DNA from: Pelargonium nanum
Taxonomy: Eukaryota; Streptophyta; Magnoliopsida; Geraniales; Geraniaceae
Length of the DNA: 28,387 nt
Assembly (NCBI GenBank): GCA_036897485.1
Contig: JAYMTF010000913.1
Coordinates: forward strand, 1 to 28,387
Direction of reading: 5' to 3'
Below, in pieces: positions 19,201-28,387 of the stretch (its first letter is position 1; every line of letters starts with the position of its first letter). The notes under the pieces are model-generated. The model saw nothing but the letters and a program-made list of their open reading frames with translations. It did not search any database and had not been told where the DNA came from. Made by a program: the position numbers and the translations under genes.

Positions 19201-19555
19201 AATGAGTAAACAAAAAATGAACCACAATCTCATAATTCAGAACTTTATACAGATATGAAGCACATGATCATAATTCACAAACTTAGACCCATAAAAAAGT
19301 TGGACTCACAGCAACCCAATTGGCCAAATTCATCATCAAACAAAGAACTAAATGAGTAAACAAAAATTACCCAGAAAAATATGAACCACAAATCTCATAA
19401 AAACAAGCAACAAAACTCCAATTAGCTCACCTTCTCTTCTGGAGAGAGCAGAATCGTTTGAAACCGAGCTCAGAGGGAAAAGGGCCGTACAAGGCCTTCA
19501 AAGACGAGCTTCTGAAGTGAAGAGCAACACTAGCCGAAGCCATGGAAACAGCCAT
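16296..19555 (-). CDS. ACR11: Plastid ACT-domain protein ACR11
   Basis: Ten coding exons with GT-AG introns give 280 aa with unbroken phase: 19431-19555, 18421-18478, 18185-18310, 17897-17991, 17454-17538, 17304-17363, 16905-16960, 16685-16790, 16515-16583, 16296-16358. Residues 1 to about 55 ([19 protein letters not shown]...) are Ser/Ala-rich with few acids, like a chloroplast transit peptide. Two ACT domains follow: about 86-150 ([32 protein letters not shown]) and about 202-262 ([34 protein letters not shown]). Between them are [17 protein letters not shown] and [19 protein letters not shown]; the protein ends [10 protein letters not shown]. It matches my memory of Arabidopsis ACR11 (At1g16880), about 290 aa. 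ACT domains bind amino acids; ACR11 is reported to associate with plastid glutamine synthetase and Fd-GOGAT, so a role in nitrogen assimilation is expected. ATG at 19543 is an alternative start. Confidence 0.93.
18769..18950. repeat. Diverged 91-bp tandem duplication in ACR11 intron 1
   Basis: CAGCATACCGAGCAAACC at 18769 recurs as CAGCATATGCAACAAACC at 18860. Both copies continue with GAATATATCT-like and CACATATCACATTAGTATA sequence. It lies in the 952-bp first intron (18479-19430) and is non-coding. Confidence 0.68.
19087..19400. repeat. 151-bp tandem duplication in ACR11 intron 1
   Basis: CAGAACTTTATACA...ATGAAGCAC starts at 19087 and again at 19238. Shared blocks include GATCATAATTCACAAACTTA, TGGCCAAATTCATCATCAAA and CAAAGAACTAAA. 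The second copy has a short insertion before ATGAACCACAAATCTCATAA. High identity suggests a recent duplication; it ends about 30 bp from the intron 1 donor. Confidence 0.88.
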
Positions 19556-19635
19556 TTCGACGTAAAACGAAGAGCAACCCAAGAACAAACACAAGCAGAG
19601 ACTAGAGAGAAGAGACAAAATGGATCGAACCCAGA

Positions 19636-19764
19636 TCAAATAACGTCACGAATTTCAAGAAAAACAGAGAATGCGAGCATTGGAGAAGGTGCGGGCTCGA
19701 GCTGAACACTTGGGATGGAGTTTTGGTTGGTGGGTTTTGAGAGAGGTCTCGTTTTATCCGCCAT
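19636..19764 (-). other. Upstream ORF (42 codons) in the ACR11 leader
   Basis: On the minus strand an ATG at 19764 in a good context (CCATGGCGG) opens a 42-codon ORF (MADKTRPLSKPTNQNSIPSV...) that ends at 19636, 80 bp before the ACR11 start at 19555. A TATA box, ATATATAAAG (19795-19804), sits upstream. With that TATA box the start of transcription would be near 19770, so the upstream ATG would be very close to the cap or excluded. Whether it is translated is unknown. Confidence 0.42.
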
Positions 19765-19794
19765 GGGATAGAGATAGAGAAAAAAAGGACGAAT

Positions 19795-19804
19795 CTTTAT
19801 ATAT
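19795..19804 (-). promoter_or_regulatory. Probable ACR11 TATA box
   Basis: ATATATAAAG on the minus strand, preceded by a (CA)n run, lies about 240 bp upstream of the ACR11 start codon. It predicts a leader of roughly 210 nt. Other AT-rich stretches are available, so this is a likely but not unique choice. Confidence 0.45.
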
Positions 19805-19809
19805 GTGTG

Positions 19810-22800
19810 TGTGTGATTGAACCCAATCTGCAACCAAATTATCTCCTCCAACGACCATTCGTCATCTAATCTGTAAGAGCCTCTCTCTCTCTGTAAATTG
19901 TTTTTGAATTTCTGGTTTCTTTTTTCATTTTTGGAGTGATAGTGTAAAAGCGACACCTTTGGTCATCATTGAGTCATTGTTTATCCCCAAATTCATTTTC
20001 TTATTTCTTATTACTTTCTCTTGTCTTCTTTAATTTTTGTTTTTTCTTGATTTTTATTTCTCAATTCTAGTTTTAAGACAAGTCTCGAATGATCGAATTT
20101 GATTAGGACTCGATGTCTTTGGCTCGAACGGAACACAAGACATCGTTACTTTTCAAGGCACGAAATAAGTTACGTATGAAATTATCAATTTAGATTAGAA
20201 CTGCTGAAACCTAAACTTCAACTCACATTTTCGTGGGTTTGGTCATCAAAAAATGGGCCATGTCGATTTTTGAGTACGATTTATCTTGAAAAAATTGTAG
20301 GCCGAATAGAAAAAACTCGTACATTTTACCTGTAAAATTGAACCTGGCCTTAAAATCTATAATTTGAATCTCTGTTGGATCGGGTTGGGTTTATAGCCTT
20401 CCAACCCAACCCTAAAAAAAGCATTCAACCAAAATTGAATTGTTATCTCCAAATACGAGACGCGAAAAATTTCTTGGTCAGACTACGAGACAGAGACAAG
20501 GCAACTTTAACCCACCAATCTCCGAACTCGATTGCTCAAATAAAAATAATAAACTTGTCATGATTTCGTTGTGTAATGTAATTCAAACCGTTTAATATTC
20601 AAATCAAAATTAAATTAATACGATTTAAGCATTTGCAAATTTTGAGAAAAAGTTGAAGTTAGAAAATGAGGCAGTTATTTTTCGCATCAATGATGATATC
20701 GGTTAGTATAAGAATCAATGGTGAACTAAAATAAAAAAATAGAGGATCTAGTATGGTTTGTTGACCCAAAGTTAATAGAGTAATGCTATATGTACAAAAT
20801 TTTGGGACAAATAGTATTTTTGTACAAAATTTTGTACAATGTGATGTGTCAATTAGTTAGATATGACACATCAAATATTTTGATAATGAGGTGAACGAAT
20901 TAGAATTTGCCAGGTGTACAATATGTGTTATAAACCGGGCGCTCCGCGCCAGAAATTCATGGGAGAGTGGTGGTATCATATATATCGGGTTATTATTCGT
21001 TTAAACTTAATTTTGAAGCAAAAAAAAATTGCCACATAGGCTGCCACAACATTTTGTACACCAAATTTTATACAGAATTTGGGACAAATAACATTTTTTA
21101 AGTTAATATATATAAATTTTGTAATTATATTTAATATTTTTTTATCTATTAAATATTGAGTAGAACTCCTATCCAAAATGTTAAATTATTAAGTGGAGTG
21201 GCTCTAGCATGTAGTGAGATATTTTATCCAACTATGAAGGAAAATGTATATTCTTTCTTCTACATATAGTATTGTTTTTTCAATTTCTCTTTCTTGAGTA
21301 ACAACTTGACTTAAGCAAGCATGTCCCTTTCAAATACCATCATCTTACTACAAACAATAGCATAGGCACTCTTTTCAACTCCAAATGTTCTTCCCTTTGT
21401 GGATTGGTTCATTTATCAAGAGGCACTTATTTTTTTGGGGGGAGGTAGCAAGTTGAGGAAAAAGACCATACCCAACTTCCACAATTTTACTGAAACATTC
21501 ATTCAATGCTTCAAAAAAGAAATTTCTAGAAGCTTAAAATAGAAGCCTATGCAAAGGGAGAGAATTCATGGACCCATGTCCAATGGTGAGTAGGGAAGAA
21601 GAGGTTTATTAGAATCTTCAAAGACAGGTGGATCTTAGGAGGTCTTATCCATTTCCATGAGCAAGAGAGTATTATTTTAGATGACGGGTGGATAAGCTTA
21701 AGGATGATAGTCGTAGAAGATAGAATGCACACATGATGCCTTATCTTTTTTGGGATTCCATAGTTAACCAAATCCTAGCGATAAGACCCATATTTGCAAA
21801 CGCAAATCAGAAGCATTTTCAGTTAAGTGTTTGATTGGTAACTTTAGTTGTAACTAGAATGAGATGTTATATCAATAATTCGAAAGTGAGATAAAACATA
21901 TGTTATTTGCTAAACTGGTGCAAAGGAAGCTCCTGCAGAGCTACTGAAAGGAGACAATTTTTGCAGGAGATTGGAGCCGCTTGTAAAGAATTGAGATGTT
22001 GATGCAAATGAAATCGACTTGATTAGTTTATGTGCATTTGAATATTGTGCATTCGTATATCAATTACCTCGAATTTTACATATGGTTGAAGGAACGGTTG
22101 CATCGCATGTAACTAAAATTTCACAGCACTTAACTATCTTTTAAATTTAGACCCTCTAACAATGTTCCAAAACTTCAAAATTGCACCCTAAAAAACAAAA
22201 CAAATTTTGAATAAGATTCCCATAATCTCCATAGCTCTCTTCAAGAAAAATCAAAATCCATCCAAAACAAATCACCTGATAAGAGAGGAGGATAAAACAG
22301 AATTTTCAATAATCTAGTGATCTCATTCACGCTGTACTTGAAAAGAGAGTAGAGTATTTCTCGAAAATTATTCAACGAAAAAGTGGAATGAAATGTCGTT
22401 CCATATTATGAGATAGTTATCTGTAATTACCCATAAAACTTCAAGTTGAAACTCTGATCATTTGTTTTAGTTCCTAATGACAATTCTGATTTTCTTGTTA
22501 AACACTCCAGATTTTGGAATATATGTTGTGTGCACTATCAAGACAGACTTCACATCAGGCCATGTTGTTGCAAGAATATAGCCAAAACACACAAAAATGG
22601 GGTCAAATCATATAATGCTTCTATCTATTCTGATGTGAACCAAATACAACACAGAAAATGAAGCAGTGAGTGCTCTTTGGTGCCATGACTATGGTGGCCT
22701 CTAATCAAACAATTACTCAACAATACGAATCTGATAGTATTATATTTCAACAACAATCGAAGAACTTATTTGGTATCATAAATACTTTTGGTTCGTACTG

Positions 22801-22973
22801 TTCAAAATTCATATTGTGAAAAAAAACCAAGGATCACATGTGACCGCTCTTTCTCATATTAACAGTAGGAATCGGGATGAGGTGTTAATGAAATTTTCAA
22901 ATATACCTTGTGTCATGCTCTGCTCATAAAACTACATAGCTTGTTCTACGACTTCACAATAGCAATCCCGTAT
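19810..22973. other. Intergenic region without supportable genes
   Basis: AT-rich DNA between the ACR11 promoter and the PET191 3' end. It contains a palindrome-rich MITE-like segment (20775-21095, listed separately). A minus-strand 74-codon ORF at 21547-21771 has no recognisable domain. The stretch just below 22974 should include the PET191 3' UTR. Confidence 0.45.
20775..21095. mobile_element. Palindrome-rich MITE-like repeat
   Basis: The segment opens AGTAATGCTATATGTACAAA, like a common plant MITE end. It contains a perfect 18-bp palindrome TGTACAAAATTTTGTACA (about 20821-20838) and a 9-bp stem GATGTGTCA / TGACACATC (20843-20851 and 20874-20882). A GC-rich hairpin GGCGCTCCGCGCC follows near 20938. 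A related motif, GGGACAAATA, appears near both 20803 and 21080. The right boundary and target duplication are not resolved, so type and extent are uncertain. Confidence 0.42.
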
Positions 22974-24893
22974 TTAGTAGCCTTTGTTGCCACGAATCCT
23001 AGCTCTCATATCAACCTGGAAAAAATAAAAATGAGAAGCACGTGAATAGAAGTATCTGACGTCTAATATAATCTCGTTCATACTTCATGCATAAATAATG
23101 CAGTCAAAGTACACAAATGATGCCCATTGAACATGTATATATCTTAAAACTCATAATATCGAGCAAGGGTTTTAAATGAAAAATGGCAGTAAGAGAACAA
23201 GTACACAAAATAAAATGTGTTCTTCAATGAAACATTAAATTTTCAAAATTTCTCACTCAAAACATAGGATCCTGAGTAGTTAATACATTTTTCATGAGTA
23301 CTAAGCTCCTGAAATCATCCCAACTCACTAGGCTGCATGCATTTTCTGCATAGCATTTATAAATTTTGTTTCCTACGCATATGCTTTTTAGAAGACAAAT
23401 TGATGGTTCGCCATAGCTAATGTAAGAATGAAACCCCGTCATCAACCATGGTGGTAAAATTAGGCTTTTTGCTGAATCTCATTCGATTCTTCCAGAAACC
23501 AACTGACAAACATTTGACGTCACAAGTACCCCACAACATGAATCTCTTTTGAGCTGTTGATGCACCGATGCATGGTATTGTTTTCATGATTCCATAATGT
23601 TATCATGGGAGTTTGCTATATTTACCTAATACTAAAGCATTTTGTCAGTACATGCTGATCCAAAAAATGCAACCATACTCTTCCATTCTTTTTCTTTTTC
23701 CCTGATAACTCAAGTAAACTCTTGACTTGCTTACCCAAATAGATGACAGCTCAACTAATAATGTGATATTTATTGATAAAAACATTACAGGCCTGAATGA
23801 TATGCACAACAAATCAGAGATCATATAGAAAAGTTGACCATTTCAAACAATGGGTTTCCTCAAAAGGTGAGAGGATATATAATGCTTTCTGGTTCAATTC
23901 CATTTCACAGATGGACCACATTGGCCTACAAAATTAAAGAGACATTCCCTAGTGAGCCATCTAGTCAATAAGATAACAATTGCACAATGAGATCAACAGT
24001 AATTCTAATTTCTATATAGACACTGGTACAGATGAACTGATGAAGTACCCTGGCTTGAGCGGCACGGGCTCAAGCAGGACCAATCTAATTCTTTAGCAGC
24101 TGGTGATAAGAATAAGGAAACGGTTATTGATGGTTTGAAAGATCAAGATGGCAATGTGGAAACAGTTACCAATGGCTTTGTTTGATGTTGATCACCACTT
24201 CCTGATTATTTGAACGACTGTGAGGGAATAATGTTGTAAACATGTCTGCACTTCATAGAATATGTGTGCGGCTTTTGTGCACTTTTTCTGTCCCCTAATC
24301 TCTATTTCTCTTCTTAACCTCTCTTTGTTGGAACCATTTTCTTTCTTCTCAGTATCATTAACTTTTTGCAATTTGCAACTCAATATAGTGCATAAGTTTC
24401 CCCCATTTGTAATTTCATAATAAGATCAATCAACACATGCAAAAATATATTATTAGGCAATTACTAGAGCATAATTTTAGAGAACATTATGGAAATATGT
24501 GTTAACAAAGAAATTTAGAGAGCATTAGACAAAAACTATAACAAACAGGAGCATGAACAAATATCAATAGCAGAGGAAAAGATATTGAGAGAATTATACA
24601 TGCCTGACCCCTCTTGCAATTGAAATATGTTTCCCTTAGTCCAACACATTCACTAGGTATGCAAGGACTCTTCTCGCCAGCACATTCTTTATACGGACGC
24701 TTCTCGACCTTGAATCAAGAATATCAGCAGTAAATTAAGGAAATACAAGCATTCACATTTAGAATCACATTCAGATTACCTCATCGTAAAACATGTCTAC
24801 ACCAATATTTAGAGAAGTGTTTACCTTAACACAATCAGATTCACTAAGACACTTGACGAGTTCCATTGCAAGGCCTTTGCAAGACTTGGACAT
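22974..24893 (-). CDS. COA5: Cytochrome c oxidase assembly factor PET191/COA5
   Basis: Three coding exons (24825-24893, 24604-24708, 22974-23015), all phase 0, give a 71-aa protein starting MSKSCKGLAMELVKC and ending RARIRGNKGY. It has two CX9C motifs, C-KGLAMELVK-C (Cys5/15) and C-VGLRETYFN-C, plus three further cysteines (Cys21, 32, 39), the signature of the PET191 family. Yeast Pet191 and human COA5 are small mitochondrial proteins needed to assemble cytochrome c oxidase; the plant homolog is expected in the intermembrane space or on the inner membrane via the disulfide relay. The second coding intron (23016-24603, 1588 bp) has a GC donor (CAG|GCATGT); a nearby GT would cause an immediate stop. 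A 5'-UTR exon and site II motifs lie near 26.1-26.3 kb. Confidence 0.93.
24036..24185 (+). pseudogene. Coding-like C-terminal gene fragment, antisense in PET191 intron
   Basis: A 49-codon open frame with stop, plus strand, has coding-like composition unlike the surrounding intron: DEVPWLERHGLKQDQ, AAGDKNKETVIDGL, KDQDGNVETVTNGFV*. Upstream in the frame is a stop at 24033, with no start codon. The following 230 bp look like a 3' UTR. It could be a 5'-truncated retrocopy, a captured gene fragment, or the last exon of an unseen gene; the source protein is not recognised. No clear flanking target duplication was found. Confidence 0.42.
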
Positions 24894-24926
24894 TGTATCT
24901 TGTCCTCTCTTTTGACTTTATCAGGT
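24894..24926 (-). other. Possible second 5'-UTR segment of PET191
   Basis: On the minus strand an AATGCAG acceptor ends at 24927, followed by a 33-nt leader to the start codon. It would join the upstream UTR exon at 26099-26170 through a 1172-bp intron. The polypyrimidine tract is weak, so transcription might instead start locally. Confidence 0.4.
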
Positions 24927-26098
24927 CTGCATTGTTTGAGCAATTTCAGTACGTACTCAAACACTTTGACGTATTTCTTTATTTTATTCTAGACTCAATA
25001 AAATGTAAACAATATGCAAACGTGAAGGGAGAGAGATAAAAGAAAAAGGAAAAAAAAAAGGGGGGGACAAAAAGAGAAAGAAGTGAAGAAAAATAAAACC
25101 ATTGTGGGAAGAGCCTAAGTGGTGCTTTCCACTAGAACAAACGTATACCTTAGTTTGGTCTATAGTTTACTTCCCATATGAACATCAAAGAGCGAGATAT
25201 TCACTTATTATGAGATAAGCACGGGATATCAAAACTATAAGAATAAGCAGAAAATAACCAGGTTTACTTAACCGTAAGTTAGAAATTAGATATAAATATA
25301 ACCGGTTCTTGTAATTGCTTTAATGTAATTTTCTCATCATAGAGAAAAAGGGCATCACTTTTTGATCTTCCTTGCACCTCAAAAGGAAATTCTCCAATCC
25401 ACTAATGCATATGATCACTGACAACTACGGTACCTTAATTACCAGCTCAATCAATATACAAATACGGTCCTAAACTTGACTGCCCGATACTTCATCATTC
25501 ACCCCAATCATTATACAACATCATAAAGGCCCAAGCCAATACACATTTTGACTGCAACACATAAGAAGATAAGTCTTGCAAGTTGCAAGGCCTAATTTAG
25601 TGGCCTTACGCATGAATTCAATAAGAACCGCCTAAACACAAACCATAATCAACAGGTGCCGACCATGCTAAATCCATCAAAAATCATATTATATTGAAAC
25701 ACCTAAATCCTTCCCAGTGTTCTTTTCATTAGCATCTCATCCTTGAAAGAAAAATTTACTTCCTCAATCCCAAAATTTACTCAAGAAACCAAACTCACCT
25801 ATCAGGCATTTTATCAAACACCTTCCGGGCATCCACTAAATACACATTACCCACAAAGCTCCCACCAAAAAGATTCCACCTTTTTAGCAGATTTCACTCA
25901 AATATACCAAAAGAACAACTAAAAATGACTTATTTGTTCCCCGTGAAGATCACATCTATCGGATTCCAGTATTTTTTTTCCTATTCCAGTGAAGATCACA
26001 ACTTAACAATCCAAATTCATATAAATAAATACAATATATATGTGTGTGTTTGTGTAAGTATGAGAGATTGAAGTCAATAAAAAGATGAAAATCATTAC
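24927..26098. other. Probable PET191 5'-UTR intron
   Basis: AT-rich DNA without coding character between the proposed UTR exon donor (26098) and the acceptor near 24927. It contains A- and G-rich low-complexity runs near 25040-25070 and a short (TG)n run near 26040. Confidence 0.4.
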
Positions 26099-26170
26099 CG
26101 TGAGTTTGACCAAACGAAGAAGCGGTGAAGAACAGAGAAGTACACAGTTCGAGAGAAGCAAACAAATCTG
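26099..26170 (-). other. Probable first (non-coding) exon of PET191
   Basis: On the minus strand, pyrimidine-rich sequence (TTGCTTCTCTCGAACTG, CTGTTCTTCACCGCTTCTTC) ends CTCACG|GTAATG, a plausible donor at 26098/26097. It lies just downstream of the site II motif cluster. The 5' limit is approximate. Confidence 0.45.
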
Positions 26171-26227
26171 TAATTAGGAGTTAGGACACTCACAGTTTGG
26201 GTTTGGGTTTAATGATGAACAAAAAGT

Positions 26228-26267
26228 TGGGCTCATGGGCTGGGCTCAATGAATCAATCCAAGCCCA
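26228..26267. promoter_or_regulatory. Site II (TGGGCT) cluster, likely PET191 promoter
   Basis: TGGGCT occurs at 26228, 26236 and 26241, and its complement at 26262: four in 40 bp. Site II elements are enriched in promoters of plant nuclear genes for mitochondrial respiratory-chain proteins, including cytochrome c oxidase components, which fits PET191. The cluster is 60-100 bp upstream of the proposed UTR exon. Confidence 0.6.
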
Positions 26268-26268
26268 A

Positions 26269-26292
26269 TTATTATTATTATTATTATTATTA
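26269..26292. repeat. (ATT)n microsatellite
   Basis: About eight uninterrupted ATT units immediately beyond the site II cluster. Confidence 0.9.
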
Positions 26293-27000
26293 ATTTTTTT
26301 TTCAAAACTTAATTATATTTATTATTGAGCTAAAAAAATTATATTTATTATTTTCTTTCTTCAAAATCTACAAATTTATCATTTTTCACAATTTTTTTTA
26401 CATAATAAATTTACTTTTCATATTTAAAACTTCTTTCAAGGGTAGTTCATTTGGACCGACCCAGATCAGACCGAACCCGGATGACCCGGACCGGACATAA
26501 CTCAACTGACCTTATTTCCCTACAAGACTACAAACATGCAAACTAAAGGGGAAAAAATCAAGCAAGAAAATTAATACCCAGAATCAATTCTAATATCAAT
26601 AACCATGACCATTTTTTTCAAGTTCACCATTAATTTTTTTTTATTTTTCTCAATCTTTCAAAATTAAAGATTCTAAAACACAACACAAGTTAATACAAAA
26701 ATATAACTTCAAAATCATAGTCTCACTGTTGTGTGATAAAAATGACCGCACTCTATGGAAGTCTGTGGTGACATAGTCTCATTGTGGCGAGATAAAAATG
26801 TCATGGCACTCGTACGTGACATATTATGTCGTCATTATTCAAATTGATTTGTAAATTTTCAGGTATCAATTATATATAACCAAATATTAAAATCTAACAA
26901 TGATTTATGGTTATATTGGTTATCAAATTTTTAGAAAGTCGCTATTTTAATCCTCAAATTTTGAGTGAATCAAAATGGTCATTGAACTTTGTATGTAGAA
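26293..27000. other. Intergenic AT-rich DNA
   Basis: No coding sequence. A short imperfect duplication (ATAGTCTCACTGTTGTGTGATAAAAATG at 26718 and ATAGTCTCATTGTGGCGAGATAAAAATG at 26774) is visible. The 26940-27000 stretch resembles an old dispersed plant repeat (CTCAAATTTTGAGTGAATCA...). Confidence 0.42.
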
Positions 27001-27017
27001 GTCAAAATGGTTTTATT

Positions 27018-27229
27018 TTTTTTCTGTTTAAACCATGGGGTTCCTGAGCAGGCTCGCACTTTCGCGATAGGCAACTTTTAAGCCATTTGACCATACCCAG
27101 ACTAATCATCATTCGAGGCTTGGTCACAGGGTTAAGGATTTATCACCTCTCCCTCACAGGTGTATTGAGTGGTCAAGAGCTCTTCCCACTCACGCAGCCC
27201 CAGCGCACCAATTACGTCACACCCAGTGG
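27018..27229 (-). mobile_element. Retroposon (SINE-like) with 17-bp target duplication
   Basis: The insert is flanked by GTCAAAATGGTTTTATT (27001-27017) and GTCAAAATGATTTTATT (27230-27246), 16 of 17 identical. Read on the minus strand it starts CCACTGGGTGTGACG and ends GTTTAAACAGAAAAAAA, an A-rich tail against the duplication, the hallmark of target-primed retroposition. It is 212 bp and noticeably more GC-rich than its surroundings. An A-box-like TTGGTGCGCTGGGG lies near its 5' end, but no confident B box was found, so it could be a SINE, a processed RNA copy, or a 5'-truncated LINE end. Confidence 0.68.
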
Positions 27230-27246
27230 GTCAAAATGATTTTATT

Positions 27247-27930
27247 GATAGTTAATGTTAAGGAAACTGTTAATATGACTTGCTTGTCATTGACATGTCA
27301 TTTAAATCAAATCAATGAGTAAATTAAATAATAATGCAGTGATTATGTGGAAATTTTAAAAATATAATTCAAATTGACACGTGTAAATGTTTGATAGGAC
27401 AATGCAAATTATAATTATTTTGTTAACAATTTTCAAATTTAAGTTTAATCTAAAATGACATGCATAAGTTTGTAAGTGGTCTAGAATTTATTACTATGAT
27501 TTTATACCTTCATCCTAAACAATTTGTACATTCAACATTTTTGCTCTTTCTTTTACTTTCATCTTGTCTTCTTCACATTGCTCTTGTGGAGTAGCAAATA
27601 GACACTATCAACTTTGAGATAGACATGGCATAGAGATCATCCAACTTTGGCTTCTCTATTTTCAAGACACTCTCATCATATCACATGTAAGCCTATCACA
27701 CCCATTTGTAACTCAATCCCATCATCCTTCAAAGCTAGCTACAACTCCCAATGAACCAAACTCATTCCAACACTCCATGTCCCTCCCATCCCATCTCTGA
27801 AAATCACAAGACATTTTTAATGGCACACCAAAGCTTGCAACACATTTTAATGGCAATAACCAGCTACTTTGCCTATACATGCTTCAATGCTCCCAAGATA
27901 TGAAATTCAATTCACAAGCTCCTCCTCTCA
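27247..27930. other. Intergenic region upstream of the right-edge gene
   Basis: No coding sequence. The last few hundred bases are C- and A-rich (many CACA, CATC and CTCC runs) and probably include the distal promoter of the transcription unit at 27937. Confidence 0.4.
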
Positions 27931-27936
27931 TATCCT

Positions 27937-27944
27937 CTATAAAA
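27937..27944 (+). promoter_or_regulatory. TATA box
   Basis: CTATAAAA, a strong plant TATA box, preceded by a CT-rich stretch and 80 bp upstream of the start codon at 28024. It predicts a leader of about 50 nt, including an A14 run. Confidence 0.6.
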
Positions 27945-28023
27945 AGACTACACAAAGGCCAATTATTTATCACATGCAATAATAAAATTCACAAAAAAAA
28001 AAAAAAGAGAGATTGACAGCTTC

Positions 28024-28125
28024 ATGGAAACGCAAGTTTGTTCAAGAAAGTTTGTTTACTTTGATCCGCTCTCGATGTGGAGAATAAAAGCTTGTTCGAC
28101 CCTGGTTTCTATGTTCAATCAAAAG
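28024..28125 (+). CDS. Possible first exon of an unrecognised gene, cut by the window edge
   Basis: An ATG after a good TATA box and short leader opens 34 codons (METQVCSRKFVYFDPLSMWR, then IKACSTLVSMFNQK) ending at a potential donor AAG|GTTTGT. Without splicing, the frame stops three codons later (37 aa). A possible acceptor, GTTTAG near 28333, would add a short tail. The peptide is rich in aromatic, Cys and Met residues; no signal peptide or family is recognised. The coding call rests mainly on the promoter-like context. Confidence 0.38.
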
Positions 28126-28387
28126 GTTTGTTCTTAAAAAAAACACAAACTTTCTACAATTTTACAAAAGTTGTGTGATAAGTTTGATCTTATAACTGAT
28201 GTTTTTTATCCATAAAGATAATAGTTGATGAAATGAATTACATACTAAATTACTTTAATTGTTTAAATTTATAATAATTGTGTCGTGAAAATAATCACAA
28301 ATAACTAAGTGTCTTTTGGGTGTTCTCGTTTAGCTTTGGATATGGTGTCAATTTCTCTTTCATTTTCATTAGAGCTACTTAATGCTC

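Noticed and set aside
24602-24604. GT donor at GCAT|GTATAA for PET191 instead of the GC donor
   Set aside because: Joining that donor to the exon at 23015 gives an immediate stop and drops the conserved QVDMRARIRG junction.

Overview
The window looks like nuclear DNA of a flowering plant, probably a eudicot. It is AT-rich, its genes are split by short GT-AG introns (plus one GC-AG intron), and the spaces between genes hold small non-autonomous transposons. Three genes can be named by family: cytosolic ribosomal protein L26 (uL24), the plastid ACT-domain protein ACR11, and the mitochondrial cytochrome c oxidase assembly factor PET191/COA5. A fourth is probably a small LEA-like protein. Species cannot be fixed from the sequence.

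Layout. 1-199 is the end of a CACTA transposon that runs off the left edge. 1790-1879 is a cluster of TGGGCY (site II) motifs ahead of an unrecognised gene (CDS 2762-4358, +, 118 aa) with an N-myristoylation-type start; its last intron carries a tRNA-type SINE and a CACTA-end remnant. 4440-7996 shows no supportable gene. 8005-8556 is a complete hAT-type MITE with an exact 8-bp target duplication. 8931-9449 (+) is an unrecognised 172-aa membrane protein. It converges on a two-exon LEA-like gene (9808-10890, -) whose intron holds a degraded duplicate of its own splice-acceptor region and another MITE. 10900-14650 is gene-free and repeat-rich (tandem duplications, a SINE, two MITEs).

The next block holds minus-strand genes: RPL26 (14670-15110, intronless and GC-rich), ACR11 (16296-19555, ten coding exons, 280 aa) and PET191/COA5 (22974-24893, three coding exons plus an inferred 5'-UTR exon near 26.1 kb). 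A plus-strand coding-like fragment lies inside the long PET191 intron. 26.2-28.0 kb is intergenic, with a retroposon flanked by 17-bp direct repeats. At the right edge a TATA box and a short ORF (28024-28125, +) may mark the start of another gene.

The genes are unrelated housekeeping, plastid, mitochondrial and stress functions; nothing suggests a cluster or a coordinated system. I found no convincing undescribed system. The most informative observations are transposon structures with recoverable target duplications, the GC-AG intron needed for PET191, the decayed duplicate acceptor in the LEA-like intron, the antisense coding fragment, and two orphan genes. Exon models were built by hand from splice motifs, reading phase and remembered family sequences; no alignment or transcript data were available.
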